Counted from the first letter of the stretch, positions 25,310 to 34,738 are shown. The stretch is 64,000 bases of DNA from Paenirhodobacter populi (GCF_004022215.1 NZ_SAUZ01000016.1:1-64000); one strand, 5' to 3'. The notes: generated from the letters alone by a model not told the origin. Numbers and translations are program-made.

Positions 25310-26950
25310 TCAGGCGTAATGGCAGATCCGGTCGTTTTCCAGATCGGCGGCGCCCCGCTCGGCCATCGGGCCATACCCGCCCCCGCCCGAGGTTTCGAGC
25401 CGGATGACATCGCCCTGCACCAGCGCGAGGTTGTTGACCTTGGACGGCAGCGGCCGCCATTCGCCGTCGCGGATCAGATAGAGCCGCCCTTCGCGCCCGG
25501 GTTCCCCGCCTTCGAGCCCATAGGGCCGGAACTTGAACCGTTCGAGGTTGGCGGTGAACAGCGCCTCGGGGCTGTCGACGCGCCATTCGCGGAACAGGCC
25601 AAGGCCACCGCGCTGCCGGCCCGCGCCGCCCGATCCGTCCAGCAGGCCATAGCCGGTGATGGTCAGGGGCACGTCCGCCTCGATCATCTCGACCGGGATC
25701 GAGGCATTGTTGTGCATCCCGAAGGCCCATGCGCTGACGCCGTCCTGATCGTCATAGGCGCCGGAGCCACCCACCTCGATCTCGACCAGAACGCCACGCT
25801 CGCCGACGGCGCCGATGGTCTGGAACGAACAGACGTAGGAGACACCGTAATAGGCCGCCGGAACCCGGCCCGGCACCGCCTGATGCAGCGCCCCGAACAG
25901 CGTCGTCGCCAGACGGTGCGAAACGGCGATGCGGTTCGCCACGGGCGCTGGATGGCGCGGGTTGACGATCAGCCCGTCCGGCGCGATGACGCTGACCGGC
26001 CGGTAGCAGCCCGCGTTGACGGCGATCGGCTGATCCGCCACCGACAGCACCGCGTAATAGATCGCCGAGGCCGAGGAGGCGAGCGTGGCATTCACCGGCC
26101 CCGCGGCCTGCGGACCGCAGCCCGACAGGTCGATCACCATCTCGTCGCCGCTGACCTCGATCGTCGCATGGATGCGGATCGGATCCGGCACGATGCCGTC
26201 ATCGTCCAGAAAATCCTCAAAGCTGTAGCGGCCATCGGGGATGCGGCCGATCATCGCGCGCACCGCGCGTTCCGATCCGTCGAGCAGCATCCGGCAGGCC
26301 TCGACCAGCACATCCGCGCCGAAGCGTGCGGCCAGCGCCTTCAGTCCCACCTCACCCACGGACAGAGAGGCAAGCTGCGCCTGCAGGTCCCCATCGAGGA
26401 TTTCCGGCCGGCGGACGTTCTGGCGCATCATCGCCATGATGTCCGCGTTCAGCACGCCTTTCGAGACGAGCTTCAGCGGCGGAATTCGCAATCCTTCCTG
26501 AAAGATCTCGGTCGCGGTGGCGGCATAGCTGCCCGCCGCCATGCCGCCCATGTCCAGATGGTGGCACAGGGTTCCGACGATGGCGATGCGCCGCCCGTCG
26601 ACAAAGACCGGACGGAAGGCCAGCAGGTCGGGAATATGCTGCCCGCCGCAATAGGGATCGTTGGTGACGATAACGTCGCCCTCCGCCCATTGGTCGAGCG
26701 GCAGGTAGTCGGTGACGATGGTGCGCAGCCCGGCCCCCATCGAGTTCAGGTGCTGCGGAATCCGCGCCGCCTGCGCGACATTGAACCCGTCGCGGTCGAA
26801 GACGGCGGTGGAATAATCCAGCATTTCCCGCACGATGGTCGACCGGCTGGTGCGCCAGACGGTAACGTCCATCTCGGCGGCGGCGGCGGTCAGCGCGTTG
26901 CGCAGGACTTCCAGCGTGACCGGATCGATGGCGGATGAAGTGGTGGTCAT
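25310..26950 (-). CDS. Hydantoinase B / oxoprolinase-family subunit (HyuB-like)
   Basis: 546 residues, the full length of the HyuB family. Conserved stretches are NDPYCGGQHIPDLLAFRPVF near residue 97, LCHHLDMGGMAAGSYAATAT near 132 and CGPQAAGPVNATLASSASAI near 275. HyuA and HyuB together form an ATP-dependent ring-opening amidohydrolase of the N-methylhydantoinase, 5-oxoprolinase and acetone-carboxylase superfamily. It overlaps hyuA by 4 bases. Substrate is unassigned: hydantoin, N-methylhydantoin or another cyclic imide are candidates. Confidence 0.85.
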   Translation of the reverse strand: MTTTSSAIDPVTLEVLRNALTAAAAEMDVTVWRTSRSTIVREMLDYSTAVFDRDGFNVAQAARIPQHLNSMGAGLRTIVTDYLPLDQWAEGDVIVTNDPYCGGQHIPDLLAFRPVFVDGRRIAIVGTLCHHLDMGGMAAGSYAATATEIFQEGLRIPPLKLVSKGVLNADIMAMMRQNVRRPEILDGDLQAQLASLSVGEVGLKALAARFGADVLVEACRMLLDGSERAVRAMIGRIPDGRYSFEDFLDDDGIVPDPIRIHATIEVSGDEMVIDLSGCGPQAAGPVNATLASSASAIYYAVLSVADQPIAVNAGCYRPVSVIAPDGLIVNPRHPAPVANRIAVSHRLATTLFGALHQAVPGRVPAAYYGVSYVCSFQTIGAVGERGVLVEIEVGGSGAYDDQDGVSAWAFGMHNNASIPVEMIEADVPLTITGYGLLDGSGGAGRQRGGLGLFREWRVDSPEALFTANLERFKFRPYGLEGGEPGREGRLYLIRDGEWRPLPSKVNNLALVQGDVIRLETSGGGGYGPMAERGAADLENDRICHYA

Positions 26951-29016
26951 GCGGCTTCTCCTTTACCGGTCTTGCGGGCGATCAGGGTTCCCATCGGGCC
27001 GGGAACGCAGTTCCAGCCCGGCGACAGCAGAATGGTGGTGTATTCTTCCTCGACCAGCGCGGGGCCGCGGATTTCACCGCTGATGCGGTCGCGGCGATAG
27101 ACCGGAACGTCCATCCAGACCCCGCCCGCCAGCATCGGGCGGGTTTCGCTGGCCTCGACCCCGGCGGGCGGGCGCACGTCGGCGGCCCGCTCGGTCCCGC
27201 CCGACAGAAGCCCGGTCGCCGTGACCCGCAGCGCCACAAGCTCCAGCGGCGCCACCGGGTTGGAATAGGAAAAGCGCTGTTCATGCCCGGCATGGAAATC
27301 CGCCGCCAGCCGCGCCAGCGCCGCCTCGGTCGCCGCGGCATCGCCCCAGGGCACGACCAGTTCCGACGCCTGCCCGCGATAGCGCAGATCGGCCGAGACA
27401 GTCAGCACCCGGGCCTCGGGCGGAACGCCGTCGGCGGCCAGCAGCGCGGCGCCCTGCGCCAGAAGATCGTCGAGCATCTGCCCGATCACCGGCAGGTTTT
27501 CCACGTTCAGCGGCAGGATGCGGCTGCGCGCCACGTCATGGACGATGTTGGAATGCAGGATGCCATAGGCCGAGAAGGTCGAGGCATCGGCAGGAAAGAC
27601 CACCTCGTTCACGCCCAGTTCCTCGGCCACCGGGATGGCATGCAGACCGCCCGCCCCGCCAAAGGACACCAGCGTGAAATCGCGCGGATCGAGGCCCTTT
27701 TCGAACAGGCTCAGCCGCGCCGCGGCGGCGAGGCTCGCGTTCACTACGGTCAGCATCCCCTCGGCCGCGGCATCGGCGCTCAGCCCCAGCGGCTGCGCCA
27801 CGCGCACATCCACCGCCGCGCGGCATCCGTCGAGGTCAAGCTTCATCGCCCCGCCAAGGAAATAGCGCGCATCCAGCCGGCCCATGAACAGGTTGGCATC
27901 GGTGACGGTGGGTTCGGTTCCGCCGCGCCCGTAGCAGACCGGGCCGGGGCGCGATCCGGCGCTTTGCGGGCCGACGCGCAGCCGGCCGGAATCGTCGATC
28001 GCGGCGATCGAGCCTCCGCCCGAACCGATGGTGCGGATCTCGATCATCGGCAGGCGCACCGGCAGCTGGTCGATCTCGCCCTGCGTCATCTGGGTGATGG
28101 CGCCGTTGCTGACCACGCAGATGTCGTAGCTCGTGCCACCCATGTCGACGCCCAGCAGGTTGGGGCGCGACAGGGCCCCGGCCATGCTCTGGGTCGCGAG
28201 CGCCCCGCCCGACGGGCCGGACAGCAGCAGGCGCGCGGGCTGGCGGCGGGCGACGTCGGGGCTGCACACGCCGCCGTTCGACTGCACCAGCAACACCCGC
28301 GCGGCGATGCCCGCCTCGGACAGGCGGGCGGCCAGACGGTCGAGATAGCCGCCGACAACCGGCAGCAGCAGCGCATTCAGCACGGTGGTCGAGGTGCGCT
28401 CGAACTCCCGGATCTCGGGGCTGATGTCGACCGACAGCGACACCGGCAGATCGGGGAAGCGGCCGGCCAGCCAGTCGCCGATCCTGCGTTCATGGCTGTC
28501 GTTGAGGTAGGAGTTGAGCAGCGAGACCGCGACCGCCTCGGCCCCCGCCGCCTCGATCCGCGCGGCCAGCGGTTCGAGCGCCGCGGGATCCAGCGCAAGC
28601 TCCACCGTTCCGTCGCCGCGCATCCGTTCGGGCACGCCGAAGCGCCGGTCGCGGCGCACCAGCGGGGCTTCGCGCCGCTGCCGGATGTTGTAGATGTCGC
28701 GCCGGGCATGGCGGCCGATTTCCAGAACGTCCTCGAAGCCCGCGGTGGTCAGCAGCACGCCTTTCGCCAGCTTGCGTTCCAGCACCGCATTGGTCGCGAT
28801 GGTGGTGCCGTGCATCAGCAGGCGGATGTCGCCCAGCTCGAACCCGTAGCGGTCCGCCGCCTGCCGCAGGCCGGTCACCAGACCGATGGCCGGATCCTCG
28901 GGCGTTGTCGGTGTCTTCAGGCTGGCAAGTGTGCCGTCTTTTTCGTTCAGGATCTGAAGATCGGTGAAGGTGCCACCGATGTCGATGCCGATCCGGATGA
29001 AGGGTGTATCCGTCAA
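26947..29016 (-). CDS. Hydantoinase A / oxoprolinase-family ATP-dependent subunit (HyuA-like)
   Basis: 689 residues. The N-terminal ATP-binding motif is IGIDIGGTFTDLQ near residues 9-21, followed by HGTTIATNAVLERK near 70 and the HyuA core LGVDMGGTSYDICVVSNGAI near 288. The start codon is TTG at 29016: GAGG stands 8 bases before it and no nearby ATG or GTG keeps the N-terminal strand of the ATP site. Translation is coupled to hyuB by a 4-base overlap. The LysR gene upstream on the same strand is the likely regulator. Confidence 0.85.
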   Translation of the reverse strand: MTDTPFIRIGIDIGGTFTDLQILNEKDGTLASLKTPTTPEDPAIGLVTGLRQAADRYGFELGDIRLLMHGTTIATNAVLERKLAKGVLLTTAGFEDVLEIGRHARRDIYNIRQRREAPLVRRDRRFGVPERMRGDGTVELALDPAALEPLAARIEAAGAEAVAVSLLNSYLNDSHERRIGDWLAGRFPDLPVSLSVDISPEIREFERTSTTVLNALLLPVVGGYLDRLAARLSEAGIAARVLLVQSNGGVCSPDVARRQPARLLLSGPSGGALATQSMAGALSRPNLLGVDMGGTSYDICVVSNGAITQMTQGEIDQLPVRLPMIEIRTIGSGGGSIAAIDDSGRLRVGPQSAGSRPGPVCYGRGGTEPTVTDANLFMGRLDARYFLGGAMKLDLDGCRAAVDVRVAQPLGLSADAAAEGMLTVVNASLAAAARLSLFEKGLDPRDFTLVSFGGAGGLHAIPVAEELGVNEVVFPADASTFSAYGILHSNIVHDVARSRILPLNVENLPVIGQMLDDLLAQGAALLAADGVPPEARVLTVSADLRYRGQASELVVPWGDAAATEAALARLAADFHAGHEQRFSYSNPVAPLELVALRVTATGLLSGGTERAADVRPPAGVEASETRPMLAGGVWMDVPVYRRDRISGEIRGPALVEEEYTTILLSPGWNCVPGPMGTLIARKTGKGEAA

Positions 29017-29095
29017 GGTCTGATCCTCTTCAAAGGGTCTGGGTCGGTGCGGGGAAAGGGCTGAGATCCGCGACCGGATATGCGGATAAGGACAG

Positions 29096-29230
29096 GCGCG
29101 AAAGCGCCGCCTGACGGTCAGGCAACAACATCTGGAAACCTCGGTGTCGGGACGATTATGGTTCTTTTCCGGAATTAAAAGCGCGGTTTTCCGATCAGGT
29201 CAAATCGTGATTTCGAAAGAAAACCGATCA
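29096..29230. promoter_or_regulatory. Dyad-rich region upstream of hyuA
   Basis: The 221-base space between the LysR stop and hyuA holds a small hairpin, GGCGC-GAAA-GCGCC, near 29096, a palindrome CCTGAC-G-GTCAGG near 29110, TTCCGGAA near 29167, and inverted arms GGTTTTC (29185-29191) and GAAAACC (29219-29225), each followed by or overlapping CCGATCA. It is AT-richer than its surroundings and probably carries the hyuA promoter and LysR sites. Confidence 0.45.
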
Positions 29231-29237
29231 GCGGTGC

Positions 29238-30146
29238 TTATCGCAGATCCTGCTCCGCCGCGACCTCCTGCGCCAGCCGCGCCAGCGCCTCCAAAAGCGC
29301 GCGGTCCGGCCCGGCCTGTATCGCCGCGACGAAGGACAGCCGAGGCAATTCCATGTCGGTTTTCAGCAGCACCAGCTCTCCCTTTTCCAGATGCGGGCCG
29401 ATGACCGCGGGCGGGATGACGCTGACCCCGATGCCGTCGAGCGTCATCCGCACGATCGAGGACAGCGAGGAATTGCTGTAAAGCCGCGGCCGCACGTCAC
29501 CCCCCTGCCCCAGCAGGTCGCGCACCGTCTGATAGGGCATGGTCTCGGTCGGGAAGGTGATGACGGCGGTGCGTGCGATCGCCTCGCGCGGGATCAGGCC
29601 GCGCGCATCCGGGGAACCAAGCGGCAGGTCCGGCCGCGCGACGAAGGCCAGCGGATAGGAACACAGGGGAAAGTCCAGGATCGACGGGCGCTGCACCGGG
29701 CCGATCAGAAAGGCGAGATCGACCTGACCATCGACCAGCGCCGGCACCATATGCGAGCTGACATCCACCTCGATATCCAGCGTGACATTCGGGAACAGAT
29801 TGTGCGCGCGCTCGATGAAGACCGGCAGCCATGTGTGGACCAGCGTCTCGGCCAGCCCGAGCCGGATCACCCCGCTGTGGGAATTGGGCGCGGCGAAGGC
29901 CATGGCGAGTTCGTCCGACAGCCGCAGGAAACGCTCGGCGAATTCCCGCAGCTCGCGGCCCTTGGGGGTCAGGCTCGCCTTGCGCGGCCCCCGGATGATC
30001 AGCGGCGTGCCGAAATCCGCCTCCAGCGCGGCGATGCGTTGCGACACGGCGGGCTGGCTGGTGTTCAGCCGCGCCGCCGCGCGGCGGAAGCTGCCGAATT
30101 CCGCGACCCAGTAAAAGATTTCCAGACTTCTCAGATCGGGTTTCAT
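29238..30146 (-). CDS. LysR-family transcriptional regulator
   Basis: 302 residues starting MKPDLRSLEIFYWVAEFGSF at 30146. The helix-turn-helix is at about 8-62 (RRAAARLNTSQPAVSQRIAA) and the effector domain starts near 90. The frame is open for 42 codons further upstream, but only this start aligns with LysR proteins. It is transcribed in the direction of hyuAB and diverges from the ThDP enzyme gene 124 bases away, so it may control both. Confidence 0.85.
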   Translation of the reverse strand: MKPDLRSLEIFYWVAEFGSFRRAAARLNTSQPAVSQRIAALEADFGTPLIIRGPRKASLTPKGRELREFAERFLRLSDELAMAFAAPNSHSGVIRLGLAETLVHTWLPVFIERAHNLFPNVTLDIEVDVSSHMVPALVDGQVDLAFLIGPVQRPSILDFPLCSYPLAFVARPDLPLGSPDARGLIPREAIARTAVITFPTETMPYQTVRDLLGQGGDVRPRLYSNSSLSSIVRMTLDGIGVSVIPPAVIGPHLEKGELVLLKTDMELPRLSFVAAIQAGPDRALLEALARLAQEVAAEQDLR

Positions 30147-30270
30147 GCGGACCTGTCCCCATTGCGGTGCGGACATGCCAGCCGTTATCCGGGCCGCTGT
30201 CAACGTGCGGCGGGGCTTGCAACTCGCCTCCGGCTGGTCCCTTATGCGCGAAAAGCGATGGGAGGAAGCC

Positions 30271-31863
30271 ATGTCGGATCACCGGAACTCCAGCGATCAG
30301 GCGCCCGCCCCGCAGACCGGGGCGGAGGCGCTGGTGCGCACGCTCGTCGCAGGCGACGTGGACACCTGTTTCGCCAATCCCGGCACGAGCGAAATGCATT
30401 TCGTCGCGGCGCTCGACCGCATTCCGGGGATCCGCTGCGTGCTCGGCTTGCAGGAAAACACCGTCACCGGCATGGCGGACGGCTATTACCGGGTGGCAGG
30501 CAGGCCGGCGGCGACGCTCTTGCATTGCGGGCCGGGGCTGGCGAACGGCATCGCCAACCTGCACAACGCCCGGCGCGGGCAAAGCGGCATCGTCAACATC
30601 ACCGGCGACCATGCCATCCCGCATGTGCCGTTCGACAGCCCGCTGACTGCGGATGTGCGGGCGCTGGCGGGGACGGTTTCGGGCTGGCAATGCGTCTCGA
30701 CCAGTCCCGAGCGGATCGGCCCCGATGCGGCCCGCGCCATCGCGGCGGCGGGGTCGGGTGCCGGCCACGGTCAGGTGGCGACGCTGGTGCTGCCCGCCGA
30801 CGTGTCCTGGGGCGCGGGCGGCACGGTGGGCGCGCCCCAGCCGGTGCGGGCGCCGCTGCCCCCCGACCCCATCGCCATCGAGAATGCCGCACAGGCGATC
30901 CGGCGCGGCGGCAATGTGCTAATGGTGCTGGGCACGGCGGGGCTGACGCTGGAGGCGCAGCCCTATGTCCACAGCATCGCCAAAGCGACGGGACTCACCG
31001 CCTATGCCAGCGGCATGGTCGCGATCCAGCCAAGGGGCCGCGGACGGCTGGACATTCCTGCGGTTCCCTATCCGGTGGACGTGGCGATAGAGGCACTTGC
31101 GGCCTATGACACGGTGATCACGGTGAACTGTCCGGTGCCGACCGGCTTCTTCCTCTATCCCGGCCGGCCGAGTCTGGTGACCAACCCGGCCGCCGACCAC
31201 CATGTGCTGTCGCGCGTGGATCAGGACGCCCTCGCCGCCCTGCAACGGCTGGCCGAGGCGCTTTCGGTGACGGTGGAGCCTGTCCCGCTGCTGCCCGCCA
31301 CCCCCTTCGCGCATCCCGAAGGCCCGATCGAGCCCGAGGGTTTCGCCGAAGTCGTCTGCGACCTGATCCCGGAAAACGCCATCGTCGTGAATGAATCGCT
31401 GACCTTGGGCGCCGGGCTGCCGTCGCGCTACGGCCGGGCGGCGCCCTTCGACTGGCTCGGCGTGACCGGGGGCGCGATCGGCGGCGGCCTGCCGCTGGCG
31501 ACCGGCGCCGCCGTCGCGGCCCGGGGGCGACGGGTGATCGGGCTGCAGGCCGACGGCTCCGCCGCCTATACGATGCAGGCGCTCTGGACACAGGCGCGGG
31601 AAAAGCTGCCCTGCCTCACGCTGCTGCTGAACAACCGCAGCTATGCGATCCTGCAAGGCGAATACACCAAGGTCGGGGCCGATCCCGGACCGACGGCGAT
31701 GGACATGCTGTCGCTCGACCGTCCGGATCTCGACTGGGTCGCGCTGGCCGGGTCGATGGGCGTGCCGGGCATCCGGGTGGACGATCTGACCTCGCTGCGG
31801 ATCGCCATGCAGGCCGCGCTGGAACGTGAAGGGCCATTCCTGATCGACGTCCGCTTCGCCTGA
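30271..31863 (+). CDS. ThDP-dependent enzyme, acetolactate synthase large-subunit-like
   Basis: 530 residues starting after GGGAGG at 30260. The catalytic glutamate is E62 in LGLQENTVTGMADGYYR. The ThDP-binding motif spans about 427-455, beginning ADGSAAYTMQALW and ending in NN; the usual first glycine of GDG is alanine here. Domain order (PYR, central, PP) is that of the acetohydroxyacid synthase and benzoylformate decarboxylase superfamily. The IlvX-like group it resembles is not a biosynthetic acetolactate synthase and has no small subunit nearby. It is monocistronic, divergent from a LysR gene, and followed by a dispersed repeat. Confidence 0.75.
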   Translation: MSDHRNSSDQAPAPQTGAEALVRTLVAGDVDTCFANPGTSEMHFVAALDRIPGIRCVLGLQENTVTGMADGYYRVAGRPAATLLHCGPGLANGIANLHNARRGQSGIVNITGDHAIPHVPFDSPLTADVRALAGTVSGWQCVSTSPERIGPDAARAIAAAGSGAGHGQVATLVLPADVSWGAGGTVGAPQPVRAPLPPDPIAIENAAQAIRRGGNVLMVLGTAGLTLEAQPYVHSIAKATGLTAYASGMVAIQPRGRGRLDIPAVPYPVDVAIEALAAYDTVITVNCPVPTGFFLYPGRPSLVTNPAADHHVLSRVDQDALAALQRLAEALSVTVEPVPLLPATPFAHPEGPIEPEGFAEVVCDLIPENAIVVNESLTLGAGLPSRYGRAAPFDWLGVTGGAIGGGLPLATGAAVAARGRRVIGLQADGSAAYTMQALWTQAREKLPCLTLLLNNRSYAILQGEYTKVGADPGPTAMDMLSLDRPDLDWVALAGSMGVPGIRVDDLTSLRIAMQAALEREGPFLIDVRFA

Positions 31864-31910
31864 AGGGGCCGCAGGCGGCGTCGCCCTTCCAAACCCCTTC
31901 CGCCTTCATT

Positions 31911-31973
31911 CTTCCATAAATATCCCGGGGGTGAATTTGCGCGTCAGCGCAAAGAGGGGGCAGCGCCCCCTTT
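31911..31973 (-). repeat. Dispersed intergenic repeat, copy D
   Basis: On the minus strand: GGGGGC-GCT-GCCCCC, an inner stem TTTGCGC-TGAC-GCGCAAA, then TTCACCCCCGGGATATTTAT and GGAAG. It lies between the convergent ThDP gene and the glutamine-synthetase-like gene. Confidence 0.85.
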
Positions 31974-31993
31974 GCCCCCCATCCGCCTGCGCG

Positions 31994-33289
31994 CTAATAG
32001 ACCTCCGCATAGGCGGCAAAGCGATCCCCGGCGCTCTTGCCGGCCAGCGCCCCGATCTCGCCGCGCTTGTGGGCCAGATAGACCTCGGGGAAGCCCGCTG
32101 GGAACCAGCTCCGCACAAGGGCATCGGCCTCGAACCGGGTCAGCGCGGCATCGAGGCTTTGCGGCAAGGGCGCGATCCCACGCGCGGCCAGCGCCTCGGG
32201 CGTGGCGAGGGTCAGGTCCTCCTCGGTGATCCCGGGGGCGGGCAGACCGTCGGCGATGCCCTGCGCCCCCGCATGCACGATCGCCGCCAGCGCCAGATAG
32301 GGCGAGGCGGCGGCATCGGCCGCGCGATATTCGACGTTGAACCCCGCGGGACTGGTGCCGGGGCAGATCCGCACCGCCGCCTCGCGGTCGCGCAGGCCGA
32401 GGTTGTTGAACGCCGCGCTCCAGCGATGCGGGGTCAGCCGGTCGTAGGAAATCGCCGAGGGCGCGGTCAGCGCGACGATCGCCCCGGCATGGCGCAGGAT
32501 CCCGGCGACGAAGCTCGCCATGACCGGCGACATCCCGCCCGGCCCGTCGGCGGACCAGCCCGCCGGTTTGCCGCCCGCATCGATCAGGCTCATGTGGATA
32601 TGGACGCCGTTGCCCACCCCGGAGGGGTCGAGGATCGGCGTGAAGGTCGCACGTTCGCCAAACCGCAGCGCCGTCGCCCGCGCGATCTCGCGCAGCAGGA
32701 CGGCGGTATCGGCGATGCGCAGACCGTCCTCTGGGTCGATCGTCACCTCGAACTGGTTGGCGCCATATTCCTTCATCATCGTGTCGGGCGCCATGCCGGC
32801 CTGACCAAGCGCCGCCATCAGCGTGCCGCAAAACGCCGCCTGCGCGCGGAACCCCTCGGCCGCATAGGCAAGGCCGGGCCGCGCGGGCGCCCCGATCAAC
32901 TGGAATTCATGCTCGAAAGCGCCGCGCAACACCAGCCCGGACACCTCTTTCAGCCGCGCAAGCGCCGCGCGCAGGATGGCCCGCGGACAACAGTTCCAGG
33001 CGGCGCCTTCGGACGTGCGGATGTCGGCCAGCACCAGCCGCTCGGGCGGCAGGCCGTCTTCGTAATCCACATCGGCCAGTGCCGCGGGATCCGGCACCAT
33101 CACCAGATCGCCGAGCGCGCCGAATGGACTGGGCGCGATCGCGTCGAAACAGGTGATCTGCACATTGGTCGGCGTCCAGCCGATGCCGGAAACCGCCCGC
33201 CGCTCCATCTGGTCCAGCGGAAAGGCCTTGCCCTTGAATTTGCCGCAGACATCGGCCGTCCCGGCAAAGATCAGCGGCGTGCGGATCAT
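31994..33289 (-). CDS. Glutamine synthetase-family protein (probable gamma-glutamyl-amide ligase)
   Basis: 431 residues. Metal and substrate motifs of the GS fold are present: AFEHEFQL near residue 124, KEYGANQFEVTIDPE near 173, the histidines of NGVHIHMSL near 228, and a C-terminal NVEYRAADAAASPYLALAAI near 328. Residues around SYDRLTPHRWSAAFNNLG differ from housekeeping GlnA, so it more probably glutamylates an amine, as PuuA and related enzymes do. The regulatory adenylylation loop is not evident. The start overlaps the isochorismatase-like gene by 4 bases. It is the last gene of the ten-gene operon. Natural substrate unknown. Confidence 0.75.
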   Translation of the reverse strand: MIRTPLIFAGTADVCGKFKGKAFPLDQMERRAVSGIGWTPTNVQITCFDAIAPSPFGALGDLVMVPDPAALADVDYEDGLPPERLVLADIRTSEGAAWNCCPRAILRAALARLKEVSGLVLRGAFEHEFQLIGAPARPGLAYAAEGFRAQAAFCGTLMAALGQAGMAPDTMMKEYGANQFEVTIDPEDGLRIADTAVLLREIARATALRFGERATFTPILDPSGVGNGVHIHMSLIDAGGKPAGWSADGPGGMSPVMASFVAGILRHAGAIVALTAPSAISYDRLTPHRWSAAFNNLGLRDREAAVRICPGTSPAGFNVEYRAADAAASPYLALAAIVHAGAQGIADGLPAPGITEEDLTLATPEALAARGIAPLPQSLDAALTRFEADALVRSWFPAGFPEVYLAHKRGEIGALAGKSAGDRFAAYAEVY

Positions 33290-33927
33290 TGGCCGATCTC
33301 CTTCAGCAGGTCGGCGGTGGGCACCTGCCGGCAATATCCCCTGATCGCGCGCAGCGAATTGTCGTGCCGCGCCTGTGTCATCGTCGCGCAGGCATCGGGC
33401 ACCAAGGTCACCAGATAGCCAAGGTCGCAGGCGTCCCGCACCGCCGATTCTACGCATTGATCCGTCAGGCAACCGCAGAGCACGATCTGCGTCACCCCCA
33501 GATTGCGCAGGATATAGTCGATATGGGTCGAGACGAAGACCGAGGAGGAGGATTTCGGCAAGACGATCTCATCCTCGCCCGGGGCGATTTCCTCGATCAC
33601 CCTGCCGTCCCACGACCCCTTCGGCACGTTGAAGCCGGTGATCTTGTAGTCGAGACTGCGGTCCCGCCCGTCCTTCGTCAGGCTTTCGATGGTGGTATAC
33701 ATCACCTCGATCCCGGCGACGCGGAAACCGGCCTGCAGGGCCTGCATGTTCGGCACCGCCAGCGTTTCCAGCCGGTCGAAGTAATAGCCGCAGCGGGCCT
33801 CGATCTCGGCGGGCGGGATGTCCTTGAACTCGCCCCCCTCGCGCCGGCAGGAAAAGTTCTGCACGTCGATGAACAGGATCGCCGAGCGCGCGGGGTCGAG
33901 CGGAATTTCACGGGTGGTCAGGTGCAT
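33286..33927 (-). CDS. Isochorismatase-family cysteine hydrolase
   Basis: 213 residues. The catalytic triad is visible: D21 (LFIDVQN), K125 (VLPKSSSS) and C158 (GCLTDQCVESAV). The family includes isochorismatases, nicotinamidase, N-carbamoylsarcosine amidase and ureidoacrylate hydrolase RutB. Here the neighbours (GS-like ligase, N-formylglutamate-amidohydrolase-like protein) point to an amide or carbamoyl substrate. It overlaps the GS-like gene by 4 bases and follows the amidohydrolase gene after 9 bases. Confidence 0.8.
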   Translation of the reverse strand: MHLTTREIPLDPARSAILFIDVQNFSCRREGGEFKDIPPAEIEARCGYYFDRLETLAVPNMQALQAGFRVAGIEVMYTTIESLTKDGRDRSLDYKITGFNVPKGSWDGRVIEEIAPGEDEIVLPKSSSSVFVSTHIDYILRNLGVTQIVLCGCLTDQCVESAVRDACDLGYLVTLVPDACATMTQARHDNSLRAIRGYCRQVPTADLLKEIGQ

Positions 33928-33936
33928 GGCATCCTC

Positions 33937-34695
33937 TCAGGTGGCGCGCAGCGCGGCGGCGATCTTGCCGGCCCATTCGGCCTGCCCCGCCGGGGTCGCG
34001 ATAAGGTCGTTGCGGATCTCGATCATCACATGTTCCAGCCCGCGCCCCTCGCCGTGGACGGGCAGGGCGTAATCGCTGATCTCGTCCGCCTGATAGGGCT
34101 CGTTGAAGGCGACGATCAGGCCGGGGTTCTGCGCTTCCAGCGCGGGCTTCAGCCGCCGGGCCAGCCTGTCGTCGTGGATATACAGCAGCCCGATATGCCA
34201 GGGGCGCGCCACGCCGGTGCGGCGCAGCATCGGCGTGAAGCTGTGGATCGTCACCATCCGCGCCCCCGGCCCCCGCGCATCGAGGACCTGCGCCACCCGG
34301 TCGTGATAGGGCCGGTGGATCGCGTCGAACCGGGCGCGGCGCTCGGCGGGGGTCAGACCGGCATTGCCGGGGATCGGTTCCAGATCCGCCACCTCGGGGA
34401 TCAGGTCCACCGCCTCGAACGGGCGGTTGCAGTCGACGACAAGGCGGCTGTAGTGCTGCGTCACCAGCGTCGCATCCAGCAGACTCGCAAGCGCGCGCGA
34501 CACACCCTCGGCGCCGATGTCCCAGGCGATGTGGCGGTGCGATGCCTCGTCCGACAGGCCAAGCGGGCCGAGCGCGCGGGGAAACGCCCGTCCCGCATGT
34601 TCGCACAGCAGCACGATGGGCGAGGCGCCTTCGGGGTTCGTCACCTCGACCGGGGATCGGTCATCCGGGCCAAGAAGGGGGGAGGGATCGGTCAT
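33937..34695 (-). CDS. N-formylglutamate amidohydrolase-family protein
   Basis: 252 residues. Family features are LLCEHAGRAFP near residue 29, HIAWDIGAEGVSRALA near 55, VDCNRPFEAVDLIPE near 87 and MVTIHSFTPM near 146, which carry the histidine and acidic metal ligands. HutG-type enzymes split N-formylglutamate, but shorter members such as this one often have other N-acyl substrates and no histidine-utilisation genes are near. Part of the ten-gene operon; gap of 43 bases from the quinone oxidoreductase gene. Confidence 0.75.
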   Translation of the reverse strand: MTDPSPLLGPDDRSPVEVTNPEGASPIVLLCEHAGRAFPRALGPLGLSDEASHRHIAWDIGAEGVSRALASLLDATLVTQHYSRLVVDCNRPFEAVDLIPEVADLEPIPGNAGLTPAERRARFDAIHRPYHDRVAQVLDARGPGARMVTIHSFTPMLRRTGVARPWHIGLLYIHDDRLARRLKPALEAQNPGLIVAFNEPYQADEISDYALPVHGEGRGLEHVMIEIRNDLIATPAGQAEWAGKIAAALRAT

Positions 34696-34738
34696 GCGCC
34701 TATCCTGCGAAGATTGCCGCGCCAGTCAAGAAAGCCCG

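Noticed and set aside
24085-29016. Beta-hydroxyaspartate cycle (bhc) operon
   Set aside because: The aldolase resembles BhcC, but no bhcA, bhcB, bhcD or bhcR-like gene is next to it; its neighbours are hyuA and hyuB.
24085-33927. Creatinine degradation by N-methylhydantoin and N-carbamoylsarcosine
   Set aside because: HyuAB and an isochorismatase-fold hydrolase could fit, but they are in separate operons on the same strand, and neither creatinine deaminase nor sarcosine oxidase is seen.
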